The notes under the pieces: generated by a model
Told to the model about the DNA's origin: nothing
The model's database searches: none
What the model saw: only the letters and a program-made list of their open reading frames with translations
Part shown: piece after piece, positions 16,798-25,224 of the stretch
Layout of the letters: each line of letters starts with the position of its first letter
Position numbering within the stretch: the first letter of the stretch is position 1
Translations under genes and position numbers: made by a program
NCBI RefSeq assembly: GCF_017833525.1
Contig: NZ_JAFICD010000001.1
Location: 2,046,001-2,110,000 of the forward strand
Source of the DNA: Duganella sp. 1411
Lineage (GTDB): Bacteria > Pseudomonadota > Gammaproteobacteria > Burkholderiales > Burkholderiaceae_D
Reading direction: 5' to 3'
Length of the DNA: 64,000 nt

Positions 16798-17512
16798 GCT
16801 GCACCACTTGCAGGGGCGGCGTTTCCGGCTGGAGCAGGAACCATTGATTGATCAGGGTGTTGGTTTGCTTTTCCAGCGCCAGACCGAGCGTCGCCAGGCG
16901 GTGCTTGAAAAAGTGGTGCATGCCCAGCGCGGGCAAGGCCACCGTCAGGCCGGCGGCCGTGTTGACCAGCGCTTTTGAAATCCCGCCCGCCAGCAGGGCC
17001 GGATTGCCCATGCCTTCGGCGTAGGCGATCACATGGAAGGCGTCGATCATGCCCAGCACCGTGCCGAGCAGACCGACGATCGGCGCGACGGTGGCCACGA
17101 TCGCCAACGCGTAGGCTTTTTGCGCATGCTGGCGCAACTCCATCGACGCGATGTCGCCAACGGCGCTGTTGATGACCGCGTAAGGCTGATGGCGCTGCGC
17201 GACCATGCACGCGATCACGCGCGCCAAGGTGCTGCCGTCTTCGGCCAGCAGTTGTTCAATCTCGGCGAAGCGGTGCGCCGCCCACAGCGGCTGGACCCGC
17301 GCCACCAAGCCGGCCGGGGCCACGGCCTTGGCGCGCAGATGCGCGATGCGCTCGATCGTCACCGCCAGGAACAGTATCGACAGTGCCAACGTCACCAGCA
17401 CGGCGGCGCCCCCTTCGACGAGCTGCTCGAACAGGTTGATTTCGGCTCCAAAGGCTACCGCCGGCAGGCCGGCCAAAAGGACGGCACCGGCAAGTGGTTT
17501 CACAGCGATCAT
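16787..17512 (-). CDS. ExbB/MotA/TolQ-family proton channel protein
   Basis: This 241-residue protein has a likely signal segment (MIAVKPLAGAVLLAGLPAV) followed by EINLFEQLVEGGAAVLVTLAL, a large cytosolic loop with Ala- and Gln-rich helices, and the conserved IVGLLGTVLGMIDAFHVIA plus a final helix, as in ExbB/TolQ. I chose ATG 17512 because the signal-like helix starts there; longer frames upstream are not needed. It is the first gene of a three-gene operon with ExbD and an unusual third partner, preceded by a plausible promoter at 17541-17569. Confidence 0.88.
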   Translation of the reverse strand: MIAVKPLAGAVLLAGLPAVAFGAEINLFEQLVEGGAAVLVTLALSILFLAVTIERIAHLRAKAVAPAGLVARVQPLWAAHRFAEIEQLLAEDGSTLARVIACMVAQRHQPYAVINSAVGDIASMELRQHAQKAYALAIVATVAPIVGLLGTVLGMIDAFHVIAYAEGMGNPALLAGGISKALVNTAAGLTVALPALGMHHFFKHRLATLGLALEKQTNTLINQWFLLQPETPPLQVVQHAH

Positions 17513-17540
17513 TTTATTACCTATAAAAAACGTTACTTCG

Positions 17541-17569
17541 ATGCTAATATGACGGCAGTGGGAAGTCAA
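17541..17569 (-). promoter_or_regulatory. Predicted sigma-70 promoter for exbB operon
   Basis: On the minus strand TTGACT and TAGCAT are separated by 17 bases, 29 bases ahead of the exbB start. Spacing is ideal and both boxes keep most consensus bases. This was found by inspection only. Confidence 0.45.
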
Positions 17570-17682
17570 TGCAAAGTGCCCGCCCTCAACCAGGCGGCTC
17601 TTCAAAATGAAATTTCATTGCGTCGCTTGGTCAATTTCACAATTGAAGTCAGGCCGATATTAATTAAATAATAATTTTAAAA

Positions 17683-17949
17683 TTGCTTGCGGAGATACTG
17701 TCGCGAAATGAAAACTGCAAAATTAAAGCGTTTACTAAACATCCGCGCCACCGATACCCCCACGCCGCCCACGCGGCCAAAAAATTTCTACCTGTCTTCC
17801 TCCTGTTCGGCAGCGGAACACTAGTCGGTACCGTTATCTATACGGGCTATCTGGCTACCCCCTATCATATTGACTGGGGACGGGCCATGTTTGTTGGCTT
17901 ATTCGCCGGGATCGCGGCGTCGATAGCCCATCGATTCATGGACAGATGA
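17683..17949 (+). CDS. Possible small two-helix membrane protein
   Basis: This 88-codon frame has a TTG as its first start and a weakly placed GGAG. The C-terminal 55 residues contain two good membrane helices (FLPVFLLFGSGTLVGTVIY and GRAMFVGLFAGIAASIAH). It lies 31 bases ahead of a DUF6404 gene on the same strand, another small membrane protein. An ATG at 17708 opens a different frame that shares a basic N-terminus but stops soon, so a frameshift near the 5' end is conceivable. The frame is probably real, but start and family are unknown. Confidence 0.4.
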   Translation: MLAEILSRNENCKIKAFTKHPRHRYPHAAHAAKKFLPVFLLFGSGTLVGTVIYTGYLATPYHIDWGRAMFVGLFAGIAASIAHRFMDR

Positions 17950-17980
17950 TCGAGTCGCGTCGCTGATAAATGGATGAAAT

Positions 17981-18328
17981 GTGAACGACTTTGATCGAAA
18001 AAAAGAAATCGCGCTCAATTTGCTTCGCAAAACGAATATCAAAGAGAGAAATTACCTGCCGCCGATGTTTCCATTTCTATGGCGATTTGGCGTCCAGGTT
18101 CCACCGCCCCACTTCATCGGTCTTTTGCCGCTGATATTGATTATGGGATTGCCGTTCGGTTTTTGCGGCTTGGGCTTCTATATGATGGACCTTGGAAACA
18201 AGCCCTTTTCCCCAAGCGCGGCAATCGCCTTGGTCTGTGCGATCACGCTGTTCTTGGGCGCCGGATTCGGCTTTTACTATCGCGGCAGCGCCAGAGCACG
18301 CCGCCTGCCCTCCTGGAAAACCCTGTAG
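17981..18328 (+). CDS. DUF6404-family small membrane protein
   Basis: This 115-residue protein starts with GTG 17981. The N-terminus NDFDRKKEIALNLLRKTNI is followed by YLPPMFPFLWRFGVQVPPPHF, both typical of DUF6404 proteins, then two membrane helices (GLLPLILIMGLPFGFCGLGF and AIALVCAITLFLGAGFGFYY) and a basic tail. The family is widespread in proteobacteria and uncharacterised. It may form a two-gene unit with the small frame just upstream. Confidence 0.72.
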   Translation: MNDFDRKKEIALNLLRKTNIKERNYLPPMFPFLWRFGVQVPPPHFIGLLPLILIMGLPFGFCGLGFYMMDLGNKPFSPSAAIALVCAITLFLGAGFGFYYRGSARARRLPSWKTL

Positions 18329-18421
18329 CGGGGACGCCGCGCTGTTTTTTACACGCTGGACATATTCAACTGCTGCGGGAGATGCCACAATCATGCCTTT
18401 TGGCGAGCTCAGGAGGCTATA

Positions 18422-20083
18422 GTGAAGGATACGGTACCGGTAACAGCGCAACCACAGCGGGACGCACCCGCCAACCCGTCGCGCCGCCGCATCTTCCAGG
18501 CCGCCGCCGCGACCGGCCTGGCCACTTCCCTGCCCGCGCTGAGCGAGGCCGCCCCCGCCAGACAGCCCGCCAAGGGCTCGCTCGACGCCAAGCTCAAGGC
18601 CCACGTCAAGAACGTGGTGGTGATCTACCTGGAAAACCGCAGCTTCAACAACCTGTTCGCCAACTTCCCCGGCACCGCCGCGCCGCTGTCGGCCGCGCCG
18701 GCCGCCGCCTGCCTGCAGCGCGACCGCGACGGCTCCGTGCTGCCGGCGCTGCCCAAGGTGTGGGGCGGCATGGTGCCCAACACCCAGGACATCGGCGGTA
18801 AAAAATACGTGCTGAAGGAGGACGACGTCAAGGACCTGCCGAACGCGCCGTTCAAGCTGGCCGACGCCGAAGGCAAGCCGCTGCCCGAGGCGGTCATCAC
18901 GCGCGACCTGTGGCACCTGTTCTACCAGAACCAGATGCAGATCAACGGCGGCAAGAACGACGGCTTCGCCGCGTGGGGCAACACCGGCGGCATGGTCATG
19001 GGCTACTACGGCGAGGCCAGCAAAAACCTCGGCCTGTGGAAGATCGCCGAGCAGTACACCTTGTGCGACAACTTCTTCATGGCCGCTTTCGGCGGCTCCT
19101 ACCTGAACCACCAGTTCCTGATCAGCGGCCGCACGCCGGAATACTTCAACGCCCCGCAAACGGCGGCCAAGAAGAAGATCGCGGTGCTCGACGACGGTCC
19201 CACCGGCATGTGGCTGAGCGTGACCAAGGACAGCCCCGCCTCGGCGATGGACGGCATGCCGGTCTACGTCAACAACGGCGCCATCACGCCGGACGGCTAC
19301 GCGGTCAACACCATGGCGCCGCCCTACCAGCCCAGCTACATCCGCCCGGCCGCCGGCGGCGACAAGCTGCTGGCCGATCCCGACGACGCCGCCACCCTGC
19401 CGCCGCAGACCTACGACACCATCGGCGACCTGCTGTCGGCCAAGAAGGTCGGCTGGGCGTGGTACGGCGGCGCGTGGCAGGCGGCGCTCGACGCGCGCGG
19501 CGGCGGCGAGAAGCCCAACTTCCAGTACCACCACCAGCCGCTCAACTACTTCCGCCAGTTCGCGCCCGGCACCGCGGCGCGCGCCGAGCATCTGCGCGAC
19601 GCCGGCATGGGCGACAGCCCGATCTCGAACAAATTCATCGCCGACGCCATCGCCGGCAAGCTGCCGGCCGTGACGTTCTACAAGCCGCAGGGGAACCTCA
19701 ATCTGCATGCCGGCTACTCGGACGTGGAATCCGGCGACGCCCACATCGCCAACGTCGTCGAGCACCTGAAGAAGTCCCCGCAGTGGAAGGACATGGTGGT
19801 GGTGATCACCTTCGACGAGAACGGCGGCTGGTGGGACCACGTGGCGCCGCCCAAGGGCGACCGCTGGGGACCCGGCTCGCGCATCCCGGCCATCGTGGTC
19901 TCGCCGTTCGCGAAAAAGGGCCAGGTCGACCACAGCTTCTACGACACCACGTCGATCCTGCGCTTCATCACCCGCCTGCACGATTTGCCGCTGCTGCACG
20001 GGCTGAAGGTGCGCAACGAGGCCTTCGCCGCGCGCCAGGCGACGCCGCCGGGCGACCTGACGGGGGCCTTGAGCTTCCGCTGA
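18422..20083 (+). CDS. AcpA-like acid phosphatase / phospholipase C-family phosphoesterase, Tat-exported
   Basis: This 553-residue protein starts at GTG 18422, five bases after a perfect AGGAGG. A twin-arginine signal (SRRRIFQAAAATGLATSLPA) directs folded export. The mature protein carries the phosphoesterase family marks: VVVIYLENRSFNNLF near the start, SYLNHQFLISGRTPEYF, and near the end VVVITFDENGGWWDHVAPP and GSRIPAIVVSPFAKKG, which form the metal/phosphate site of AcpA and non-haemolytic phospholipase C. It probably removes phosphate from organic esters in the periplasm; phospholipid cleavage cannot be excluded. It looks like a single gene followed by a hairpin at 20136-20165. Confidence 0.85.
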   Translation: MKDTVPVTAQPQRDAPANPSRRRIFQAAAATGLATSLPALSEAAPARQPAKGSLDAKLKAHVKNVVVIYLENRSFNNLFANFPGTAAPLSAAPAAACLQRDRDGSVLPALPKVWGGMVPNTQDIGGKKYVLKEDDVKDLPNAPFKLADAEGKPLPEAVITRDLWHLFYQNQMQINGGKNDGFAAWGNTGGMVMGYYGEASKNLGLWKIAEQYTLCDNFFMAAFGGSYLNHQFLISGRTPEYFNAPQTAAKKKIAVLDDGPTGMWLSVTKDSPASAMDGMPVYVNNGAITPDGYAVNTMAPPYQPSYIRPAAGGDKLLADPDDAATLPPQTYDTIGDLLSAKKVGWAWYGGAWQAALDARGGGEKPNFQYHHQPLNYFRQFAPGTAARAEHLRDAGMGDSPISNKFIADAIAGKLPAVTFYKPQGNLNLHAGYSDVESGDAHIANVVEHLKKSPQWKDMVVVITFDENGGWWDHVAPPKGDRWGPGSRIPAIVVSPFAKKGQVDHSFYDTTSILRFITRLHDLPLLHGLKVRNEAFAARQATPPGDLTGALSFR

Positions 20084-20115
20084 TTGACCTGCAGGCCGCG
20101 CCGGTGTGCTACAAT
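20084..20115 (+). promoter_or_regulatory. Possible promoter with extended -10 ahead of small gene and dbpA
   Basis: TGCTACAAT at 20107-20115 is a good extended -10. A TTGACC lies 20 bases upstream, which is longer than ideal, so the -35 contribution is doubtful. Transcription from here would run into the hairpin at 20136-20165 before reaching the 74-codon gene and dbpA. Confidence 0.35.
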
Positions 20116-20135
20116 CGCGGCTATTACCTCACTGA

Positions 20136-20165
20136 GCCCGACTCCTGCAGCCGGGCTTTTGTTTT
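20136..20165 (+). terminator. Hairpin with T tract (terminator of the phosphoesterase gene or attenuator)
   Basis: GCCCG (20136-20140) pairs with CGGGC (20152-20156), and TTTTGTTTT follows. It lies 53 bases after the phosphoesterase stop and about 25 bases after a -10-like TACAAT, so it could either end the first gene or attenuate a transcript starting just before it. Confidence 0.5.
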
Positions 20166-20208
20166 GAGCGGCGCCTTTTCGACGGCGCCGTGGGCACGAG
20201 ATTTTGAA

Positions 20209-20433
20209 ATGAGAGATAAAAAAGATAACGCCACGTTCGACCTGCCCGGTTTCAGCCCGGCCGCGCCGCTCGAACCGGAAGCGAAGCGTCCACCGGCGCC
20301 CCGCGCCAGACGCGCGCAGCTCAAACAGGAACAACTCGAACTGCTCGAACCGACCGACGCCAGCGGCTTGCCGGTCTGGGTCCGCGACGATGCCCTGGAC
20401 CTGACCGGCCTGCCGGTGTGGGCGCGGGACTAA
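20209..20433 (+). CDS. Small protein with repeated GLPVW-RD motif, upstream of dbpA
   Basis: This 74-residue frame begins at ATG 20209. It is hydrophilic, with Pro/Ala/Arg in the first half (PPAPRARRAQLKQEQLELLE) and, in the last 24 residues, two copies of a motif GLPVWVRD/GLPVWARD joined by DALDLT. There is no signal or membrane helix. The repeated tail and the codon usage, like that of neighbouring genes, suggest it is translated. I do not recognise a family. The dbpA helicase gene starts 116 bases later on the same strand, so co-expression is likely. Confidence 0.5.
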   Translation: MRDKKDNATFDLPGFSPAAPLEPEAKRPPAPRARRAQLKQEQLELLEPTDASGLPVWVRDDALDLTGLPVWARD

Positions 20434-20549
20434 TCAATACCGTAATCAATACCGTAAGACCACCGCAACATCACCACCGCACACAGCATCAGGGCCGGAA
20501 CGGAGCCTGTTAGACTGTGCTTACGTCCTTTTTGAACAGGCCTGACATC

Positions 20550-21989
20550 ATGACCCCGACCGACACCACCGCGCCCGCCGGCGACAACACCGCCTTCGCC
20601 AGCCTGCCGCTGACCGCCGAATTCCTCGCCAACCTCGATTCGCTCGGCTACAAGGCGATGACCACCATCCAGGCGCAAAGCCTGCCGTCGGTGCTGGCCG
20701 GGCGCGACCTGATCGCCCAGGCCAAGACCGGCAGCGGCAAGACCGCCGCCTTCGGCATCGGCATCCTGGCCAAATTGAATCCGGCGTGGTTCGCGGTGCA
20801 GGCGCTGGTGCTGTGCCCCACCCGCGAGCTGGCCGACCAGGTGGCCAACGAGTTGCGCCGCCTGGCGCGCAGCACCGGCAACGTCAAGGTGCTGGTGCTG
20901 ACCGGCGGCTCGCCGATGCGCCCGCAAATCGCCTCGCTCGAACACGGCGCCCACATCGTCGTCGGCACCCCGGGCCGCGTGCGCGACCATCTGGGCCGCA
21001 ATACGCTGGACCTGTCGAAGGTCGAGACCCTGGTGCTCGACGAGGCCGACCGCATGACCGACATGGGCTTCTACGACGAAATCGCCGGCATCGTCAGCGC
21101 CTGCCCGAAGCGCCGCCAGACCTTGCTGTTCTCGGCCACCTATCCGGACGACATCCGCCGCGCCACCGATTCCTTCCTGGCCGATCCGGTCGAAGTGACG
21201 GTCGAGGCGCAGCACGACAACAGCAAGATCGAGCAGCTGTTCTTCGAGATCGGCTTCGACCAGCGCACCGCCGCCGTCGGCAAGCTGCTGGGCCACTACA
21301 AGCCGGCATCGGCTATCGCCTTCTGCAACACCAAGGTGCAGTGCCGCGAACTTGCCGAGGACCTGCGCGCCAAGGGCTTCTCGGCGCTGGCCCTGTTCGG
21401 CGAACTGGAACAGCGCGAGCGCGACGAGATCCTGGTGCTGTTCTCGAACCGCAGCTGCTCGGTGCTGGTGGCCACCGACGTCGCCGCGCGCGGCCTCGAC
21501 ATCCCCAACCTGGAGGCGGTGATCAACGTCGACGTCTCCAAGGACACCGAGGTGCACATCCACCGCATCGGCCGCACCGGCCGCGTCGGCGAAAAAGGCC
21601 TGGCGCTGTCGCTGTGCGCGCCCAACGAGAAGAAGTGGGTCAAGCTGATCGAGGAATACCAGGGCTCGCAGGCCGAGTGGTTCGACCTCGATAGCCTGGA
21701 CGGCGACGACTACGGCGTCGATCCGGCGCCGATGATGACCTTGGTGATCTCGGGCGGCAAGAAGGACAAGCTGCGTCCGGGCGACCTGCTGGGCGCGCTG
21801 ACCGGCGACGCCGGCCTGAGCAAGGAACAAGTGGGCAAGATCAACGTGTCCGAGTTCCAGACCTACGTCGCCATCGACCGCCGCGTCGCCTACGAGGCGT
21901 TCGACCGCCTGAGCAAGAACAACCCGCTGGGCGGCGACTTCGGCGCCATCAAGGGCCGCAACTTCAAGATGCGCTTCATCGAGGTGTAA
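20550..21989 (+). CDS. dbpA: DEAD-box ATP-dependent RNA helicase DbpA
   Basis: The 479-residue helicase has the usual order: Q-motif region FASLPLTAEFLANLDSLGY, motif I AKTGSGKT, PTRELADQ, TPGRVRDHL, DEAD box LVLDEADRM, SAT (LLFSATYP), VATDVAARGLD and HRIGRTGRVG. The C-terminal 75 residues (from GDLLGALTGDAGL to RNFKMRFIEV) match the DbpA RNA-binding domain, which targets hairpin 92 of 23S rRNA during 50S assembly. ATG 20550 gives the standard DbpA start; the TTG 33 bases upstream is less likely. It converges with the MFS gene, whose 3' end overlaps its last 14 bases. Confidence 0.9.
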   Translation: MTPTDTTAPAGDNTAFASLPLTAEFLANLDSLGYKAMTTIQAQSLPSVLAGRDLIAQAKTGSGKTAAFGIGILAKLNPAWFAVQALVLCPTRELADQVANELRRLARSTGNVKVLVLTGGSPMRPQIASLEHGAHIVVGTPGRVRDHLGRNTLDLSKVETLVLDEADRMTDMGFYDEIAGIVSACPKRRQTLLFSATYPDDIRRATDSFLADPVEVTVEAQHDNSKIEQLFFEIGFDQRTAAVGKLLGHYKPASAIAFCNTKVQCRELAEDLRAKGFSALALFGELEQRERDEILVLFSNRSCSVLVATDVAARGLDIPNLEAVINVDVSKDTEVHIHRIGRTGRVGEKGLALSLCAPNEKKWVKLIEEYQGSQAEWFDLDSLDGDDYGVDPAPMMTLVISGGKKDKLRPGDLLGALTGDAGLSKEQVGKINVSEFQTYVAIDRRVAYEAFDRLSKNNPLGGDFGAIKGRNFKMRFIEV

Positions 21990-23220
21990 GGCGCTCGACG
22001 TCGGGCAGCAACACGGTCAGCACGCCAAGCAGCGGCAGGTAGGAACACAGCTTGTAGACATAGGCGATGCCGGCGACATCGGCGATATGGCCCATGGCGG
22101 CGGCGCCGATGCCGCTGACGCCAAACATCAAGCCGAAGAAGATCCCGGCGATCATGCCCACCTTGCCCGGCATGAGCTCCTGCGCGAACACCACGATGGC
22201 GGAGAACGCCGACGAGATCACGAAGCCGATCACCACGCTCAGTATCGCGGTCCACAGCAGGTCCACGTACGGCAGCATCAGCGTGAACGGCGCGGCGCCC
22301 AGGATCGACATCCAGATCACCCGCTTGCGGCCGATGCGGTCGCCGATCGGGCCGCCCATGAAGGTGCCGGCCGCCACCGCCGCCAGGAACAAGAACAGAT
22401 ACATCTGCGCCGACGCCACCGACAACCCGAATTTATCGATCAGGTAGAACGTGTAGTAGCTGCTCAAGCTGGACATGTAGATATATTTGGAGAACACCAG
22501 CAGCGCCAGCACCGCCAACGCGCCGAGCACGCGGCCCTGGGACAGCGGCGACGCCACCGGCGCCGCCGCCTTGCGCGGCAAGCCGGCCAGATGTTCGCTG
22601 TGCCAGCGGCTCACGCGCACCAGCACCGCGATCGCCACCACCACCAGAATCGCGAACCAGGCGATATTGCCCTGCCCCCGGCCGATGATGATGGCGGCGG
22701 CGAGCAAAGGTCCCAGCGCCGAGCCGACATTGCCGCCCACCTGGAACAGCGACTGCGCGAAGCCGAAGCGGCCGCCGGAGGCGATGCGCGCCACGCGCGA
22801 GGCCTCGGGGTGGAAGGTCGACGAGCCGACGCCGATCAGCGCGGCCGCCGCCAGCAGGCCCGCGAAGCTGGCGGCGACCGACATCAGCAGCACGCCGACC
22901 AGCGTCGCGCACATCCCCAGCGGCAGCAGGAAGGGCATCGGCTTGCGGTCGGTGTACAGCCCGATCCACGGTTGCAGCAGCGAGGCGGTGCACTGGAAGA
23001 CCAGCGTGATCAGGCCGACCTGCGTGAAACTCAGGCCGAACTGCGCCTTTAGCATCGGGTAGATCGAGGGCAGCATGGCCTGCGTCAGGTCGTTGAGCAG
23101 GTGCACCAGCGCCACCGCGCCGAGGATGCGCATGACGGTTGGGCCGTGCGGCCGGCTGGCTGTAGCGTGCGGCGCCGCGCTGGCGGCGGCGGACTCTGTA
23201 ACTGTAGCTGTGGAAGTCAT
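21976..23220 (-). CDS. MFS efflux transporter, fosmidomycin-resistance (Fsr) type
   Basis: This 414-residue major facilitator has twelve predicted helices. After a low-complexity start, VALVHLLNDLTQAMLPSIYP and the following FGLSFTQVGLITLVFQCTASLLQPWIGLYTDR (the helix 1-2 region, in pieces) are characteristic of Fsr, as is GVGSSTFHPEASRVAR. It likely expels a small toxic compound by proton antiport. An AraC-type regulator gene lies divergently 86 bases away, a common arrangement for regulated efflux. Its last 14 bases overlap dbpA on the opposite strand. Confidence 0.82.
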   Translation of the reverse strand: MTSTATVTESAAASAAPHATASRPHGPTVMRILGAVALVHLLNDLTQAMLPSIYPMLKAQFGLSFTQVGLITLVFQCTASLLQPWIGLYTDRKPMPFLLPLGMCATLVGVLLMSVAASFAGLLAAAALIGVGSSTFHPEASRVARIASGGRFGFAQSLFQVGGNVGSALGPLLAAAIIIGRGQGNIAWFAILVVVAIAVLVRVSRWHSEHLAGLPRKAAAPVASPLSQGRVLGALAVLALLVFSKYIYMSSLSSYYTFYLIDKFGLSVASAQMYLFLFLAAVAAGTFMGGPIGDRIGRKRVIWMSILGAAPFTLMLPYVDLLWTAILSVVIGFVISSAFSAIVVFAQELMPGKVGMIAGIFFGLMFGVSGIGAAAMGHIADVAGIAYVYKLCSYLPLLGVLTVLLPDVERLTPR

Positions 23221-23306
23221 GATGGAGCCTTAGGTGTCGAAGGGTTCAGTGTATGATGGCTCCTGCAACCACATATTCCATCTTTCGTCGAATAAGTGAC
23301 AAAATA

Positions 23307-24119
23307 ATGTCTCAGCCTCCCCTCCCCGGCCGCAGCAGCGACCACCGCGACTACCAGCGCGTGCCGCGGGTGGTCACCGCCATGGCGCGCGACGCCGGGC
23401 ATGGCGTGTCGGCCGCGCCGCACAGCCACGAACGCGCGCAACTGCTGTACGCCACCGAAGGCCTGATGCGCGTGCAGACCGAATCCGGCGTGTGGATACT
23501 GCCGCCGCGGCGCGCGCTGATGATACCGCCGGGCGTGGTGCACCACTGGACTTCTATCGGCAAGGTGACGATGCGCACCATCTACGTCGAAGCCGGCGCG
23601 GCGACCGCGTTCGGCGCGGATTGCCGGGTGATCGAAGTAAGTCCGCTGCTGCGCGAGCTGATACTGGCGCTATTGACCGAGCCGGTGGAGTATCCGCTGC
23701 CGGGGCGCGGCGGGCATCTGGCGATGCTGATTTTGTCGGAGCTGGCGGCGGCGCAGACGGTGCCGATGGCGATCCCTTGGCCGCGCGACCGCCGCCTGCT
23801 GGCGGTCTGCTCGGCCATCGTCGATGATCCGGGCCGCGCGCGCACGATCGAGGACTGGGCCGCCGACGTCGGCGCCAGCGCGCGCACCTTGATACGCTTG
23901 TTCCCGAAGGAGACCGGCCTGCATTACCGGCAGTGGGTACAGCAGGTGCACCTGGCCGAGGCGTTCGGCCGGCTGGCGCGCGGACAGGGCGTGGGCGAGA
24001 TCGCGGCGGCGCTGGGCTACGCCAGCCCCAGCGCGTTCAGCGCCATGTTCCGCCGCATCCTGGGCCAAACGCCGCAGCACTACCTGTCCGAATGGCGCGC
24101 CCCGCTGCAGCCGGGGTGA
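23307..24119 (+). CDS. AraC-family transcriptional regulator
   Basis: This 270-residue regulator has an N-terminal cupin half (PHSHERAQLLYATEGLMRVQT, IPPGVVHHW) for ligand sensing. The C-terminal AraC DNA-binding region has two helix-turn-helix units: IEDWAADVGASARTLIRLFPKETG and VGEIAAALGYASPSAFSAMFRRILGQTPQHYL (in pieces). ATG 23307 is preferred; an upstream ATG at 23253 would add 18 residues without known homology. It is divergent from the Fsr-type pump and probably regulates it. Confidence 0.85.
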   Translation: MSQPPLPGRSSDHRDYQRVPRVVTAMARDAGHGVSAAPHSHERAQLLYATEGLMRVQTESGVWILPPRRALMIPPGVVHHWTSIGKVTMRTIYVEAGAATAFGADCRVIEVSPLLRELILALLTEPVEYPLPGRGGHLAMLILSELAAAQTVPMAIPWPRDRRLLAVCSAIVDDPGRARTIEDWAADVGASARTLIRLFPKETGLHYRQWVQQVHLAEAFGRLARGQGVGEIAAALGYASPSAFSAMFRRILGQTPQHYLSEWRAPLQPG

Positions 24120-24122
24120 CGG

Positions 24123-25112
24123 CTACTTCACCTGCTTGAGTACCTCGAGCACGGCCTGCACCACGGCTTCCGGCTTGTCGGCCTGGATCACGTGGCCGGC
24201 GCCGGGCACCACGCGCTGCGTGCCGCGCGTGGACAGCGCGGCGATGTCTTTTTGGATGGCGAAGTTCTCGTCCTCGAACGCCTTGTTCAAAGCGCTCTGC
24301 GGCTTGCCCGGCTGCGCGTATGGGCTGACGCCGCGTGTGAGCACCACCAGCGGCAGATCGCCGAATGGGCGGCGGCGCTTGCGCAGTTGCTCGTCGCTGA
24401 CCTTGATGGCGTCCCACTCGGCGACATTGGCGCGCCAATAGGCCGGCGTGATGGTCGACTTCAGCACCACCGCGCCCAACGCCGGACCGTACACTTTCGC
24501 CGGATCGCCGGCGCAGTTCATCTGGTCCTCGCTGCCAGGCTTGATGCCCTTGGTGGCGGCGGCCAGGCAGTATTTATTCTGTTCCGCGACCATGCCATAG
24601 ATCTTGGTGAGCATGCCCTGGCTGGCCTTGTCCAGGCGCGTGGTCTCGTCCTCGTGCTCCGCTTCGACCAGCACCAGCCCTTTGACTTCGTCGGGATAGC
24701 GGTAGGCGTACACCTGCACGTTGGCACCGCCGAGCGAATTGCCGACCAGGACATACGGCGGCTTGACGCCGGCGCCGGCCAGCAGCTTGTGCAAATCCTC
24801 GGCCACGCTCTCCGACGTGTTGGGCTGCTTGGCCGGATCGCTGAATCCGAGGCCGGCGCGGTCGTACACGCAGGCGCGCGTGTGCTTGGCCACCTCGGGC
24901 TGCACCCGATGCCAGTTCCAGCCGGCGTCGCCGGACGGCGCGTCGAAAATCACCGTGGTCGCACCCTGGCCGCTGCAGTAGATATTCATTTTGCGCCCGC
25001 CGACATCGATCAGCTGATGTGGCGTGGCGAAGGCGCTGCCGGCGGCAAACGCGGAAGAAGTCATACCTGCGGTCAGCGCCAACAGCGCAAGGCCGGACAA
25101 AGTTTTAGTCAT
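24123..25112 (-). CDS. Secreted alpha/beta hydrolase
   Basis: The 329-residue protein has a Sec signal peptide (MTKTLSGLALLALTAGMTSSAFA). The alpha/beta-hydrolase core shows VIFDAPSGDAGWNW (oxyanion region), YDRAGLGFSD, nucleophile elbow GNSLGG and late histidine VPGAGHVIQ. The fold is certain and the substrate unknown. It converges with the AraC gene and is divergent from the gene at 25225. Confidence 0.85.
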   Translation of the reverse strand: MTKTLSGLALLALTAGMTSSAFAAGSAFATPHQLIDVGGRKMNIYCSGQGATTVIFDAPSGDAGWNWHRVQPEVAKHTRACVYDRAGLGFSDPAKQPNTSESVAEDLHKLLAGAGVKPPYVLVGNSLGGANVQVYAYRYPDEVKGLVLVEAEHEDETTRLDKASQGMLTKIYGMVAEQNKYCLAAATKGIKPGSEDQMNCAGDPAKVYGPALGAVVLKSTITPAYWRANVAEWDAIKVSDEQLRKRRRPFGDLPLVVLTRGVSPYAQPGKPQSALNKAFEDENFAIQKDIAALSTRGTQRVVPGAGHVIQADKPEAVVQAVLEVLKQVK

Positions 25113-25127
25113 CGATGCGATCCCTGA

Positions 25128-25150
25128 TCAAGTGATTCAAAGTGATTCGA
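25128..25150. repeat. Short direct repeat in divergent promoter region
   Basis: AAGTGATTC occurs twice in a row with a two-base overlap zone (CAAGTGATTCAAAGTGATTC) between the hydrolase and the gene at 25225. It could be a regulator site; nothing else supports this. Confidence 0.25.
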
Positions 25151-25194
25151 AAAACGGCGGCGCCACCAGCGCTGTCCGGAAAAGATGGATAATA

Positions 25195-25207
25195 CAACAT
25201 GATGTTG
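25195..25207. promoter_or_regulatory. Small palindrome just after a GATAAT -10-like box
   Basis: CAACATGATGTTG is a perfect palindrome around one central base. It sits two bases after GATAAT (25188-25193) and 17 bases before the start of the next gene, where a repressor could block transcription. No -35 box is clear. Confidence 0.25.
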
Positions 25208-25224
25208 ATAAAAAAGGAAGATCG

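Noticed and set aside
18077..19999. Open frame of 640 codons on the minus strand
   Set aside because: Antisense shadow of the AcpA-like gene; the real protein has Tat signal and family motifs.
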